Assembly (NCBI RefSeq): GCF_003315205.1
Contig: NZ_QNRR01000001.1
Location: 62,001-126,000, forward strand
DNA: 64,000 nt
Direction: 5' to 3'
From: Roseimicrobium gellanilyticum
GTDB lineage: Bacteria; Verrucomicrobiota; Verrucomicrobiia; Verrucomicrobiales; Verrucomicrobiaceae
In this document: positions 35,130-43,509 of the stretch, piece after piece
Numbering within the stretch: position 1 is the stretch's first letter
How the letters are laid out: every line of letters begins with the position of its first letter
Translations under genes and position numbers: made by a program
The notes under the pieces: model-generated
Told to the model about the DNA's origin: nothing
Seen by the model: only the letters and a program-made list of their open reading frames with translations
Database searches by the model: none

Positions 35130-36002
35130 ATGAGCAGCATCATCAATCTTGGCCTCATCCAGACGCACGCCACCGAGGACAAGGCGGACAACCTCCGCCG
35201 GCACATCGCCTTGATCCGCGAGGCCGCGAAGCGCGGCGCGCACGTGGTGTGCCTGCAGGAGCTCTTCCTCACGCCCTATTTCTGCAAGCGTGAAGACACC
35301 GCACTCTTTGACCTGGCGGATCCGATTCCCGGAGACACCACGAAGCAGCTTGGCGATCTCGCCCGCGAACTCGGCGTTGTCATCATCGCCTCGATGTTTG
35401 AGAAGCGCGCCATCGGCCTGTACCACAACACCGCCGCCATCATCGATGCGGATGGCGAGTACATGGGCAAGTTCCGCAAGATGCACATCCCCGAGGACCC
35501 GGGCTTCAATGAGAAGTTCTACTTCACGCCTGGCGACCTCGGCTACAAGGTGTGGGACACGAAACGCGGCCGCCTTGGCGTGCTCGTGTGCTGGGACCAG
35601 TGGTATCCCGAGGCCGCGCGTCTCACCGCCATGAGCGGCGCGCAGATTCTCTTCTATCCCACCGCCATCGGTTGGCTGAAGAGCGAGAAGGCCGAGCTCG
35701 GCAAGGCCCAGCACACCGCCTGGGAAACCGTGCAGCGCGGTCATGCCGTGGCGAACGGTTGCTACGTCGCCGCCGTGAATCGCGTGGGTGTGGAGGAGGA
35801 AACGGAGTTCTGGGGACAGTCCTTTGTGGCGAACCCGTACGGTGAGATCGTCGCCAAGGCGTCGCCGAGCGATGAGGAGATTCTCATGGTGCCCTGCGAT
35901 ATCAAGGCCATGGAAGATTTCCGCCGCATCTGGCCCTTCTTCCGCGATCGCCGCATTGATTCCTACAACGACCTCACGAAGCGGTGGCGGGATGATGGCT
36001 AA
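35130..36002 (+). CDS. aguB: N-carbamoylputrescine amidohydrolase
   Basis: The 290-aa nitrilase-family enzyme has the complete triad: Glu44 in CLQELF, Lys117 in FRKMHIP and Cys154 in VLVCWDQWYPE. Those segments and PEDPGFNEKFYF are characteristic of the plant/bacterial N-carbamoylputrescine branch. It hydrolyses N-carbamoylputrescine to putrescine, CO2 and ammonia. The partner gene aguA follows 477 bp downstream on the same strand, separated by a palindrome and a REP pair. Confidence 0.9.
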   Translation: MSSIINLGLIQTHATEDKADNLRRHIALIREAAKRGAHVVCLQELFLTPYFCKREDTALFDLADPIPGDTTKQLGDLARELGVVIIASMFEKRAIGLYHNTAAIIDADGEYMGKFRKMHIPEDPGFNEKFYFTPGDLGYKVWDTKRGRLGVLVCWDQWYPEAARLTAMSGAQILFYPTAIGWLKSEKAELGKAQHTAWETVQRGHAVANGCYVAAVNRVGVEEETEFWGQSFVANPYGEIVAKASPSDEEILMVPCDIKAMEDFRRIWPFFRDRRIDSYNDLTKRWRDDG

Positions 36003-36479
36003 GTGATGGTCAACCGAGCCATAGCCATCGTGACATCGCCGATTTGAAGGCGCATGCGCCTTCTCAAGGAGCGGGAACGCCTCGTTCCCGAACCCCTGAT
36101 GTGACAATCACACTGCCCGATGCAGGCAACATCATGATTCCCGCGCGCGCATCTACTCTAATCCGTGGAGCAACCTGGCGGCGCATGCGATGGCCGTCGG
36201 TAATGGCCACCTCAGTCGTGCGGGAACGAGGCGTTCCCGTTCCTTGGGCGTGCGCTCCAACCGTGTTGTGGTTGTTACGGGCTTTGATGTTGTCACGCCC
36301 CGGCACACCCGTGAGTTGACATCCCGACGATCACGCCCATTCCCAATGTCAATGATCGCGTGCACTGCATGGCGCGATTTTGAAACGAGAATCTGATTGA
36401 GTCCATCTGGATTCTGCGGATTGAAATGGGTGCGTCTTTTCGCACTCAAAACGTCCCCTCGTCTCCTCAGTAATTCTTC
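36003..36479. other. aguB-aguA intergenic region with palindrome and REP pair
   Basis: This 477-bp gap holds no gene. It contains the 18-bp perfect palindrome GAAGGCGCATGCGCCTTC at 36046-36063 and the inverted REP pair described separately. About 230 bp of relatively AT-rich sequence precedes aguA and probably carries its promoter. Confidence 0.6.
36065..36246. repeat. REPIN-like inverted pair, family 1, copy B
   Basis: Cores GGGAACGCCTCGTTCCC at 36073-36089 and the reverse complement at 36222-36238 lie in inverted arms of about 26 nt (CAAGGAGCGGGAACG... against CAAGGAACGGGAACG...), which differ at one position. A perfect palindrome at 36046-36063 abuts the left arm. It matches the pair at 11.5 kb and the RAYT flanks, but the spacer is different. 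Confidence 0.82.
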
Positions 36480-37535
36480 ATGAGCAAAGCCTCCCCCAGT
36501 CCTCACTACATGCCTGCCGAATGGTCTCCTCAAGAGGCCGTGTGGCTTTCCTGGCCGTGTAATCCCGATAGCGCTCCACGCACGCACGAAGTGCTGCAGG
36601 ACAAGTTCGGTGAAATCGCCGCAGACATCTCGCGCTTTGAAAAGGTGCGCATCAATGCACCCGCCATCGCGCACCACAGCATCCGCCTGCACATCGCGGA
36701 TCACGAGGGGGACTTGAGCATGGTGGAACTGTTCGACCATCCCACAAATGATGTGTGGTGCCGTGACCATGGTCCCATCTTTGTGAAGGATCGTGCAACG
36801 GGCGCGCTGACCGTCACCGACTGGGGATTCAACGCGTGGGGTGGCAAGTTCCCTCCGTTCGACCTGGACAACCAGGTGCCTGCGCGCGTCGCCGAGGCCT
36901 TCAAGTTGCCCCGTGTTGCATCGGACATGATTCTTGAAGGCGGCTCCATTGAAGTGAATGGCGCCGGTGTGCTCATCACCACCGAGGCGGTCCTGCTGAA
37001 CAAAAACCGCAATCCGGACTGGTCGAAGAAGCAGATCGAAGACGAGATCAAAAAGAACCTCGGCGTGTCCTCCATCTTCTGGCTGGGCAGCGGCATCGAG
37101 GGAGATGATACGGACGGCCACATCGACGACATCACGCGCTTCATCCGCGAAGATGCCGTGCTGACCGTGGTGGAGAAGCGCGACTCAGATCCGAACTACA
37201 AGATTCTGGAGGAGAATCGCGAGCGTCTGCAGGACCTTCGTACGGAGGACGGTAGCCGCGTGGAAGTGCTCACCATCGAAATGCCCGAGCCGCTGCGCCC
37301 GAAGAAGGGCTGGCGCCTGGACCGCCTGCCGGCGAGCTACGCGAACTTCCTCATCATCAACGGAGCCGTGCTGGTGCCCATCTTTGGCCAGAAGCGCAAT
37401 GACAACAAGGCCCTGGGTATCATCCGTGACTGCTTCCCCGGTCGCGAGGTGATTGGCATTCTGGCGAGTGATCTTGTGTTCGAAGGCGGGGCGATCCATT
37501 GTATCTCCCAGCAGCAGCCGACCGCGAAAGCGTGA
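36480..37535 (+). CDS. aguA: Agmatine deiminase
   Basis: The 351-aa protein belongs to the guanidino-group-modifying (pentein) family: MPAEWSPQEAVWLSWP at the start, NDVWCRDHGPIFV, DWGFNAWGGK, LEGGSIEVNG, DGHIDDITRF, and the catalytic cysteine (Cys341) in GGAIHCISQQQP. It converts agmatine to N-carbamoylputrescine, the substrate of the upstream aguB product. The two therefore give an agmatine-to-putrescine route. Full length with all key segments present. Confidence 0.93.
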   Translation: MSKASPSPHYMPAEWSPQEAVWLSWPCNPDSAPRTHEVLQDKFGEIAADISRFEKVRINAPAIAHHSIRLHIADHEGDLSMVELFDHPTNDVWCRDHGPIFVKDRATGALTVTDWGFNAWGGKFPPFDLDNQVPARVAEAFKLPRVASDMILEGGSIEVNGAGVLITTEAVLLNKNRNPDWSKKQIEDEIKKNLGVSSIFWLGSGIEGDDTDGHIDDITRFIREDAVLTVVEKRDSDPNYKILEENRERLQDLRTEDGSRVEVLTIEMPEPLRPKKGWRLDRLPASYANFLIINGAVLVPIFGQKRNDNKALGIIRDCFPGREVIGILASDLVFEGGAIHCISQQQPTAKA

Positions 37536-37583
37536 GGCTTCTTCTCTAGCTGCGAATCCGGAACCAAAGACAGACGACTCTCC

Positions 37584-38309
37584 ATGGGTGCACAATGGAA
37601 ACAGAAATGGCGTGAACTGGCGGCAGACCAGAAGGGCAAGATTGTCGGCAAGCTGACGCGTGAAATCCAGGTGGCCACCAAGCTGGGTGGCCCCAACCCG
37701 GAATTCAACGCGCGCCTCGCCGCCGCCATTGCCGTGGCCAAGAAGCAGAGCGTCACGCGCGACACCATTGAGCGCGCCATCGCCAAGGGGTCCGGCACCG
37801 GGGCGGACGCGGTGCAGTACCACACGGTCGTTTACGAAGGCTTCACCCCGCACCGCGTGCCGGTGATTGTCGAGTGCCTCACGGACAACAACAACCGTAC
37901 CTCGACAGAAATTAAGATGCTCTTCAAGGCCGGTAACTTGGGCACCCCGGGCTCGGTCGGCTGGATGTTCGAGCACTGCGGCCTGGTGGAGGCGCATCAT
38001 CCCGACACCTCAACGGATATCGAAACTGCCGCACTGGAGGCGGATGCGGACAATGTGGAGCCGCTGGAGCTGGATGACGAGGAGCTGGCCCATCATATCG
38101 GCGCACGTTTCTTCTGCCCGACTACGAAGCTGGATGCCGTGACGAAGGCGCTGAAAAGTGCTGGCTGGATCGTCACCACCTCAGAGCTGCACTACCATCC
38201 CAAGGAGTGCCCGCCGCTCACAGACGCCCAGCGTGAGGAAGTGACAAACTTCCTGCAATCGCTCGACGGCCACGCGGACGTGCATCGTGTGTACGCGGCG
38301 ATTGCGTAG
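37584..38309 (+). CDS. yebC: YebC/PmpR-family protein
   Basis: The 241-aa protein matches the YebC family: a basic helical N-terminus (MGAQWKQKWRELAADQKGKI), KLGGPNPEFNARLAAAI.AKK, RDTIERAI.KG, YEG..P..VPVIVECLTDNNNRT and G..GSVGWMFE. Homologues act as DNA-binding regulators and/or in relief of ribosome stalling. The usual N-terminal GHSKW is replaced by GAQWK. It lies 49 bp after aguA, so co-transcription is possible. Confidence 0.88.
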   Translation: MGAQWKQKWRELAADQKGKIVGKLTREIQVATKLGGPNPEFNARLAAAIAVAKKQSVTRDTIERAIAKGSGTGADAVQYHTVVYEGFTPHRVPVIVECLTDNNNRTSTEIKMLFKAGNLGTPGSVGWMFEHCGLVEAHHPDTSTDIETAALEADADNVEPLELDDEELAHHIGARFFCPTTKLDAVTKALKSAGWIVTTSELHYHPKECPPLTDAQREEVTNFLQSLDGHADVHRVYAAIA

Positions 38310-38319
38310 AGCACCCGAT

Positions 38320-38353
38320 TGGAGCGCAGCGGGCGAAAACGCCCCGCGCTCCA
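38320..38353. terminator. Bidirectional terminator hairpin between yebC and the kinase gene
   Basis: TGGAGCGC...GGGCG-AAAA-CGCCC...GCGCTCCA forms two stacked stems (8 and 5 bp) with a small internal asymmetry. It lies between the convergent 3' ends of yebC and the Ser/Thr kinase gene. U-tracts are poor on both sides. Confidence 0.55.
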
Positions 38354-38402
38354 TTCCGATTGCTTCGCCTCTTAACGCCGCTTCCAACTGGAGTTGGTTG
38401 CC

Positions 38403-40979
38403 CTAGCTCCCCGTCTTCGTGAGCACCACCTTGTCGAGGCGCATGAGCTGGTCGCCCAGCGCAATCTGCTTGGGACGGATCCAGAGGCGGTAGTGTCCGG
38501 GACTTGGAATGCGAGCCTTGCCCAAAGTCACCGTCTTCGGTGTCGGCGAGATATCCACCTGACGGGGGAAAAGCTTGCTGCCGAAGGTCACGGTGTAGTG
38601 GCCGGGTTTCGTCCCGGGGTACGTCTGGCTGAGCTGGACCTCATACTCACCCGGTTGCTCGACCTGCACCAGCCAGCTCACCTGATCGGCAATGCCGAAC
38701 CAGTTGGAGATGACGCCATCTTTGGCCAGCAGAGGGCCGGGAGTGAGCACGGCCTTCTCTACGGGCAGTGTCGTGGTGTCACCGGTTACAGGCACGGTGT
38801 TGAGCAGCAGCGCATTGATGCGCTTCACCCCTGCCTCTGCCTGGGGCTTGCTGCGGGGTTCGGTAGTGGGTAGTTGCAGGAGGTAGTCTCTCGCTTCCGG
38901 AGCGGCCACGCGCTCCAAAGCACTGAGGATGGAGGCCATTTCGCCTGCGTCCTTGGTGTTGTTGCGGGCCTCGATGAGTGACTTGGCAATTTCTTCCTGC
39001 GGAGTTTCACCGGACAAGCCTGCGAGGTTGCCGAGGCTGTTGACGGCATTCTTGCGGATGTAGGGATCCTTCGCCTTGGGGATGAAAGCCTCCAGGGCAG
39101 GAATGGGCTCTGCATTCGGCCAATCTGCAAGGGCGATGGCGGCGGCATTGCGGATCTGGGGATTGTTGTTTTCCAATGCATCCGTCACGTCCTTGAGAGA
39201 GTCCTTGCCACCGAGGCGCGAGAGCACCCGGATGTAGGTGGCACGCACATCGTCCGCGCCGGAGTTGCTTCGGTACGCCTGGAGGAAGGGCGAGCTGGCG
39301 CTGTCAGCATTGGTATCTTGGGAGGCTGCGTTCACGAGCGCGTTTTCGGCAGCTTTCAGTTCATTGGTATCACCCGCGATCAGATTGGTCAGCATCTCCG
39401 GTACATGCGCCGGGCTGGCGACACGGCCCAAGGCCTGCCAGATGGCGATGCGAGTTTCGCGGTCCTGCACCTTGGGGAACTGGCGCAGCAGCGGGTCCGC
39501 AGCGTCATTGATTCCGCGGGCCGCAATGGCTCCGGCGAGGTTCTTCCGGGCGATGTCGGACTTCGCCGACAGCACGTAGCGGGAGATGAGAGTATTGACG
39601 GTGTCGCTGCCTTCCAGTTTTTTGAGCGTTTCGCCCGCCACTTGGCTGTTGCCGGGCTCTTCCAGGAATTGGAGGAGAAGATTCACGTCTTTGACGTTGC
39701 CCTGAGGCTTCTCCATGTTTGCCAGTGCTTCGAACCGGCTTTCGGCACGGGCGCGTGAGACGAACTGGAAGGCAAAGAACGCGACGACCAGCGCCGCGAT
39801 TCCCACCGGTGTCCAGAGTGTGAGCCACTTTGGCAGGGGAGCCTTGTGACGCAGGTGCTCCGGAGCCATGGCGGCGGCGATATTTACCGGACGTATCATC
39901 GGCCTGGGAGCCGGACGTGCGCCCACCACTCCGGAAGGAGTGCGAGCCACCGGCCGTGTGGGCCGTGGTGCCGTAGGCCGGAGGGGGCCAGAGGAAGAGC
40001 CTGGCCGGACATAGCGAGGGACTCCTTGAGACGGTGTGGTCGGAGGATAGCCGCCCTGATCTTCCGGCAGCGCTTCGGCAATGTATTCCTCCTCTTCGGG
40101 CGTGGCCATGGCCACGGTGCCGTCATCGGTGAAGGGCTGCTCCGGTTCCATATTTGGAACCTGACCGGCCTGGAACCACTCGAAGGCCTGGCTTGCTGTG
40201 ACCGGGCGGGCATCCGGATCGCGCATCATGAGCCACTCGACCCAAGCAGTCAGCGCCCTTGGCAGGTCGGGACGGATTTGTTCCAGCGGCACCCGGCTGT
40301 GGTAGAGGTGGCTCGCCATCACTTCCGGAGCGGTCTCACCCTGGAAAGGATACTGCTGGGTGAGTGCGAAGTAATACACGCAACCCAGTGAATAGAGGTC
40401 CGTGCGTACATCCACCGGGGAGCGCTCGAACTGCTCCGGAGCCATGAAGAAAATACTTCCCAGGATGGAGCCATCCGCATCCACTTCCTGGATGTGCGGT
40501 TGGTGGGCAATCTTCGCGAGACCGAAGTCGAGGATCTTGATCTGGAACTTGCCGCTCGGCAGCCAGATGACCATGAAGTTCTGCGGCTTGATGTCGAGGT
40601 GAATCAATCCGGTCGCATGAGCGGCGATCATCCCTTCGAGGGATTGCGAGACCAGCTCGCGGAAGTCTCCATCATTGAGCGCGCCACGCTGGATGATGTC
40701 CTCAAGAGTTTCCCCCTTGAGCAGTTCCATCACAATGTAGGCGCCTTCCACATCCTTGCCCACGTCGAACACGGTGACAATGTGTGGATGCTGCAGTGTT
40801 GAGATGGTGCGGGCCTCCTCAAACAACTGATCCGCCTGGCGATCCGCCTCCTCCTGGGAATCTGCGCGCACCCGTTTCAGGGCGACCTCGCGACGAAGGT
40901 TTCTGTCATACGCCTTGTAGACGCTGCCGAGGCCACCTTCGGCGATTTTTCCAAGGACTTCGTAACGATTTTGGCTCAT
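38403..40979 (-). CDS. Membrane Ser/Thr protein kinase with HEAT repeats and C-terminal beta-sandwich
   Basis: Starting at MSQNRYEVLGKIAEGGLGSVYKAYD the protein has 858 aa. The kinase domain (about 1-270) has the Gly-loop, VALK lysine (Lys35), HLDIKPQNF as catalytic loop (HLD for HRD, Asp kept) and DFGLAK. A Pro/Arg-rich linker leads to one membrane segment (about WLTLWTPVGIAALVVAFFAF). Outside follow HEAT-like repeats (DTNELKAAENALVNAA, NPQIRNAAAIALADW, DPYIRKNAVNSLGNL) and a C-terminal beta-sandwich (SWLVQVEQPGEYEVQLSQTY). It is a PknB-like receptor kinase, and the external part probably senses or binds a ligand. Nothing nearby indicates its substrates. Confidence 0.88.
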   Translation of the reverse strand: MSQNRYEVLGKIAEGGLGSVYKAYDRNLRREVALKRVRADSQEEADRQADQLFEEARTISTLQHPHIVTVFDVGKDVEGAYIVMELLKGETLEDIIQRGALNDGDFRELVSQSLEGMIAAHATGLIHLDIKPQNFMVIWLPSGKFQIKILDFGLAKIAHQPHIQEVDADGSILGSIFFMAPEQFERSPVDVRTDLYSLGCVYYFALTQQYPFQGETAPEVMASHLYHSRVPLEQIRPDLPRALTAWVEWLMMRDPDARPVTASQAFEWFQAGQVPNMEPEQPFTDDGTVAMATPEEEEYIAEALPEDQGGYPPTTPSQGVPRYVRPGSSSGPLRPTAPRPTRPVARTPSGVVGARPAPRPMIRPVNIAAAMAPEHLRHKAPLPKWLTLWTPVGIAALVVAFFAFQFVSRARAESRFEALANMEKPQGNVKDVNLLLQFLEEPGNSQVAGETLKKLEGSDTVNTLISRYVLSAKSDIARKNLAGAIAARGINDAADPLLRQFPKVQDRETRIAIWQALGRVASPAHVPEMLTNLIAGDTNELKAAENALVNAASQDTNADSASSPFLQAYRSNSGADDVRATYIRVLSRLGGKDSLKDVTDALENNNPQIRNAAAIALADWPNAEPIPALEAFIPKAKDPYIRKNAVNSLGNLAGLSGETPQEEIAKSLIEARNNTKDAGEMASILSALERVAAPEARDYLLQLPTTEPRSKPQAEAGVKRINALLLNTVPVTGDTTTLPVEKAVLTPGPLLAKDGVISNWFGIADQVSWLVQVEQPGEYEVQLSQTYPGTKPGHYTVTFGSKLFPRQVDISPTPKTVTLGKARIPSPGHYRLWIRPKQIALGDQLMRLDKVVLTKTGS

Positions 40980-41302
40980 GCGGTGTGTTGAGAAAAAAAT
41001 CAGATGGCCGGCAGGAGGAGCATGGGAGAGGCTCCGGTGGACGGCACGCCGCGAAGGAGACACTGAAGCGGGGATTTCAAGATGGCCTCGCGTTCCGCGG
41101 AATGCATGACACTCATGATGTGGAGGGCGGAAGGATCAGGCAATCAAAAAAAAGCGCACAGGCCACGCAGGCGTTCACTATGTACCTACCAGGACGTTTC
41201 AATCTCTCTGGAAAAACACTTTTGAATGTGTGCCTGAAAAACCAACGGGACGCCTTGTGGGGCGCCCCGCTTTGCAAAAGAATTGTCAGATGGCGGTGGT
41301 GA
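40980..41302. other. Intergenic region between kinase and cyclophilin genes
   Basis: About 320 bp without a gene. It contains the terminator at 41237-41269 and, towards the kinase start, presumably the kinase promoter. An A8 run near 41150 is the only other notable feature. Confidence 0.5.
41237..41269 (-). terminator. Intrinsic terminator of the six-gene folding/protease operon
   Basis: Read on the minus strand, CGGGGCGCC-CCACAA-GGCGTCCCG forms a 9-bp stem with one G-U pair and is followed by TTGGTTTTT. It lies 33 bp past the cyclophilin stop codon and is the best-formed terminator in the window. Confidence 0.8.
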
Positions 41303-42130
41303 TTACCAGACGCGGTACAGGAATTTCTCAAAGCCATTCATGCCGGCTTCGCTCTTGATGATGCTCTTCTTGCCCTTGCTGTTCACGCTCACGAGCGGTC
41401 CCTTCTGCTCGATGACCTTCAGGCTCTTGATTTCCACGCGCTCCAGCGGGCAGTCGTTGGAATCGGTCGCCACGCGGGAGAGCTTCTTCAGGGCATCAAG
41501 GCCGGAATAGACCTGGCCGAAGACGGTGTACTGGCCGTTGAGAGCGGACATGTTTCCGAGCACGAAGTAGAACTGGGTGCCGTCACTCTGGCGCTTGGGA
41601 TTCATCTTGTCGCCACGGCGCGCCATGGCCACAGCACCGGTGACGTGGGGCAGCTTGAACTCGCCCGGGATGGTGTACTCCTGGCTGAGTCCCCAGTTGT
41701 CACGCGAAGCATCGTCCTTGCTCACCGGGTCACCGGTCTGGACGAGATAGTCATCCACAGAGCGATGGAAGGCCATGCCGGTGTAGATGCCCTTCTCCGC
41801 GTTGCTGACGAAGTTCTGTACTGTCTTGGGAGCGGCATTGCCCAGAAGCTCAAACATGACCTGATGCTCTTCACCCCCGAACTCGATGACCATCACGGCC
41901 ACGGTGTGCACTTCATTGAGTTGCTCCTTGGTGGGCTTGGCGGCAGCAGCCGCGTCTTTCTTGGTAGCGCTAACAGGCTTGGAGCCGACATCGCTGGCAC
42001 CTGAAACGGTGCTTCTCGGAGAGCCCGTGTCAGTTTTCGGAGCAGGGACGGACTGGGTTTGTGCTTGGACTTGGAGCGACACCGCCGCAAACAGGGCGGC
42101 AAGGGTCAGGCAGCTACGGGAGAACTTCAT
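41303..42130 (-). CDS. Secreted cyclophilin-type peptidyl-prolyl isomerase
   Basis: The start at MKFSRSCLTLAALFAAVSLQVQAQ gives a signal peptide and 275 aa. After a Pro/Ser/Lys linker the cyclophilin domain begins near residue 85 (VMVIEFGGEEHQVMFELLGNAAPKTV). It continues with NFVSNAEKGIYTGMAFHRSV, VQTGDP, GAVAMARRGD and GTQFYFVLGNMSALNGQYTVFGQV. It should catalyse proline isomerisation in the periplasm. It is the last gene of a six-gene minus-strand run that also contains a parvulin, and ends at the terminator. Confidence 0.9.
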   Translation of the reverse strand: MKFSRSCLTLAALFAAVSLQVQAQTQSVPAPKTDTGSPRSTVSGASDVGSKPVSATKKDAAAAAKPTKEQLNEVHTVAVMVIEFGGEEHQVMFELLGNAAPKTVQNFVSNAEKGIYTGMAFHRSVDDYLVQTGDPVSKDDASRDNWGLSQEYTIPGEFKLPHVTGAVAMARRGDKMNPKRQSDGTQFYFVLGNMSALNGQYTVFGQVYSGLDALKKLSRVATDSNDCPLERVEIKSLKVIEQKGPLVSVNSKGKKSIIKSEAGMNGFEKFLYRVW

Positions 42131-42178
42131 GATGATGGCGTGTGGGTTCGCGTATTCAGGCGGGAGGTGTGCCAAAAA

Positions 42179-42544
42179 CTAGCGCAGGTTGTCCGGAATG
42201 GGAGGAGCGGGAGTGGGTGGCGGAGCGGGGACTTCAGGAGTCGGCGAGGGCACCGGATCAGCAGCAGGCTCCTGAAGGGTCGGTGCAATGGGATTGACCG
42301 GTACGGGCTCGGGCTCGGACGTCTTGGGAGACTCGTTCATGTAGTCGCCGGGCATTGCGGCACGGTACCGCGGCTTCACCTGGCGCCTGGGCATGCCCCA
42401 CTGGTCATGCAGGCGGTCCATGTCATCCACGGAAGGATTGCGGATGACTTCTCCGCTGCTCGCCGTTTCAAATCCAGTGCACGAAGAAAGCAAGCCGACG
42501 GCGGTAAGGCCGAGAGCAGCAAGCATGATGTTTTTCCAGTTCAT
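42179..42544 (-). CDS. Small proline-rich lipoprotein
   Basis: The 121-aa protein has a lipoprotein signal (MNWKNIMLAALGLTAVGLLSSC, lipobox LSSC) and a C-terminal half made largely of Pro/Glu/Ala (about 75-121). The middle part (NPSVDDMDRLHDQWGMPRR) matches nothing I recognise. The start codon overlaps the ygfZ stop (ATGA). A spacer or wall-associated role is possible. Confidence 0.7.
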   Translation of the reverse strand: MNWKNIMLAALGLTAVGLLSSCTGFETASSGEVIRNPSVDDMDRLHDQWGMPRRQVKPRYRAAMPGDYMNESPKTSEPEPVPVNPIAPTLQEPAADPVPSPTPEVPAPPPTPAPPIPDNLR

Positions 42545-43491
42545 GTAGGGGAAATGTCAACCTTCGCAAAGATTCTAGGCGGTTCTTCGCTGCCAATCAA
42601 TAGCGAATCCCCTGCCTCCAATCCGTGACGCACATACGCAAGGCCCACGGGACGGTCAAGCACGGGATGGTGGGTGATGCTGGTCATTTGACCCACCGCC
42701 TTTGGGGGCTCTTGAGAGCTGTCAAAAAGGGTCCACGGAACCGCATTGGTTCCGTGAGCGGGGGTGTCGGCGGGGAGAGCCCCGAAGTCGACACGCACGA
42801 GGCGGCGAGGCATTTTGCCCGTGAGCTTGATGCGGGAGAGGATTTCCTGCCCGATGTAGCAGCCCTTGGTAAAGCTCATGGCGCGACCCTCCAGTCCGGC
42901 CTCTTGGGGAAAGGCGTCATTGTTGATTTCCTGCGGCCAGCGGGGAACGCCCTTCAGGATGCGGAGGGCCTCCCATGTTTCGGGAGCGACGGTCTGCACA
43001 TCCGGGGGAAGTGCCAGTCCTACCCCGGAGGCGGGAACCCAGACATCCACTCCCACGGCACCCAAGCGCGTAACATCCAGCCGGGCCGAGCCTGTCGGAA
43101 GGGGCAATTGCCGGGCGGCTTCTGCCGCCGGACCAAAGAAATGCCAGAGGCGCCAGTCTTCCGTCACATCGCGAAGCTCGACATCGTCGGCCACAATATA
43201 GCGCTCAAGCCGTGCGCCCAGATGTTCCCTTAGCCCTTCCTCCGCATCGAGCAGGAGCAGGCTGCCGGGATCTGCGGAGGCGTGGATGAAGACATCGCCT
43301 TCGATGCGGCCTTTCGCATTCGTGACGCAGGCATAGATGGCGGCGGCAGGCGAGGCACCGCGGACCTCATTCGTGACCTGGCCATTCAGGTAACGCACGC
43401 GGTCCGCACCGGCGAGGGCGAACTTCGCTCGGGCGGAGAGGTCGGCGGCCCCGCCTTGGGATTCCAGGCGCTGGTATAGTTCCGGTGTCAT
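42541..43491 (-). CDS. ygfZ: Folate-binding protein YgfZ/GcvT-like
   Basis: The 316-aa protein belongs to the GcvT/YgfZ superfamily. The signature K-G-C-Y-x-G-Q is present in FTKGCYIGQEILSRI, preceded by INNDAFPQEAGLE. The N-terminal RVRYLNGQVTNEV and FIHASADPGSLLLL segments fit the folate-binding fold. YgfZ supports assembly or repair of certain Fe-S enzymes using tetrahydrofolate. Iron-sulphur clients are not obvious in the operon. It overlaps the next gene by 4 nt. Confidence 0.85.
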   Translation of the reverse strand: MTPELYQRLESQGGAADLSARAKFALAGADRVRYLNGQVTNEVRGASPAAAIYACVTNAKGRIEGDVFIHASADPGSLLLLDAEEGLREHLGARLERYIVADDVELRDVTEDWRLWHFFGPAAEAARQLPLPTGSARLDVTRLGAVGVDVWVPASGVGLALPPDVQTVAPETWEALRILKGVPRWPQEINNDAFPQEAGLEGRAMSFTKGCYIGQEILSRIKLTGKMPRRLVRVDFGALPADTPAHGTNAVPWTLFDSSQEPPKAVGQMTSITHHPVLDRPVGLAYVRHGLEAGDSLLIGSEEPPRIFAKVDISPT

Positions 43492-43509
43492 GAAGCAGGG
43501 CTTTCTGGG

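Noticed and set aside
35060-36107. N-terminal extension of the L,D-transpeptidase to 539 aa
   Set aside because: The extension is antisense to aguB. The lipoprotein signal peptide starts at 35051, which fixes the N-terminus.
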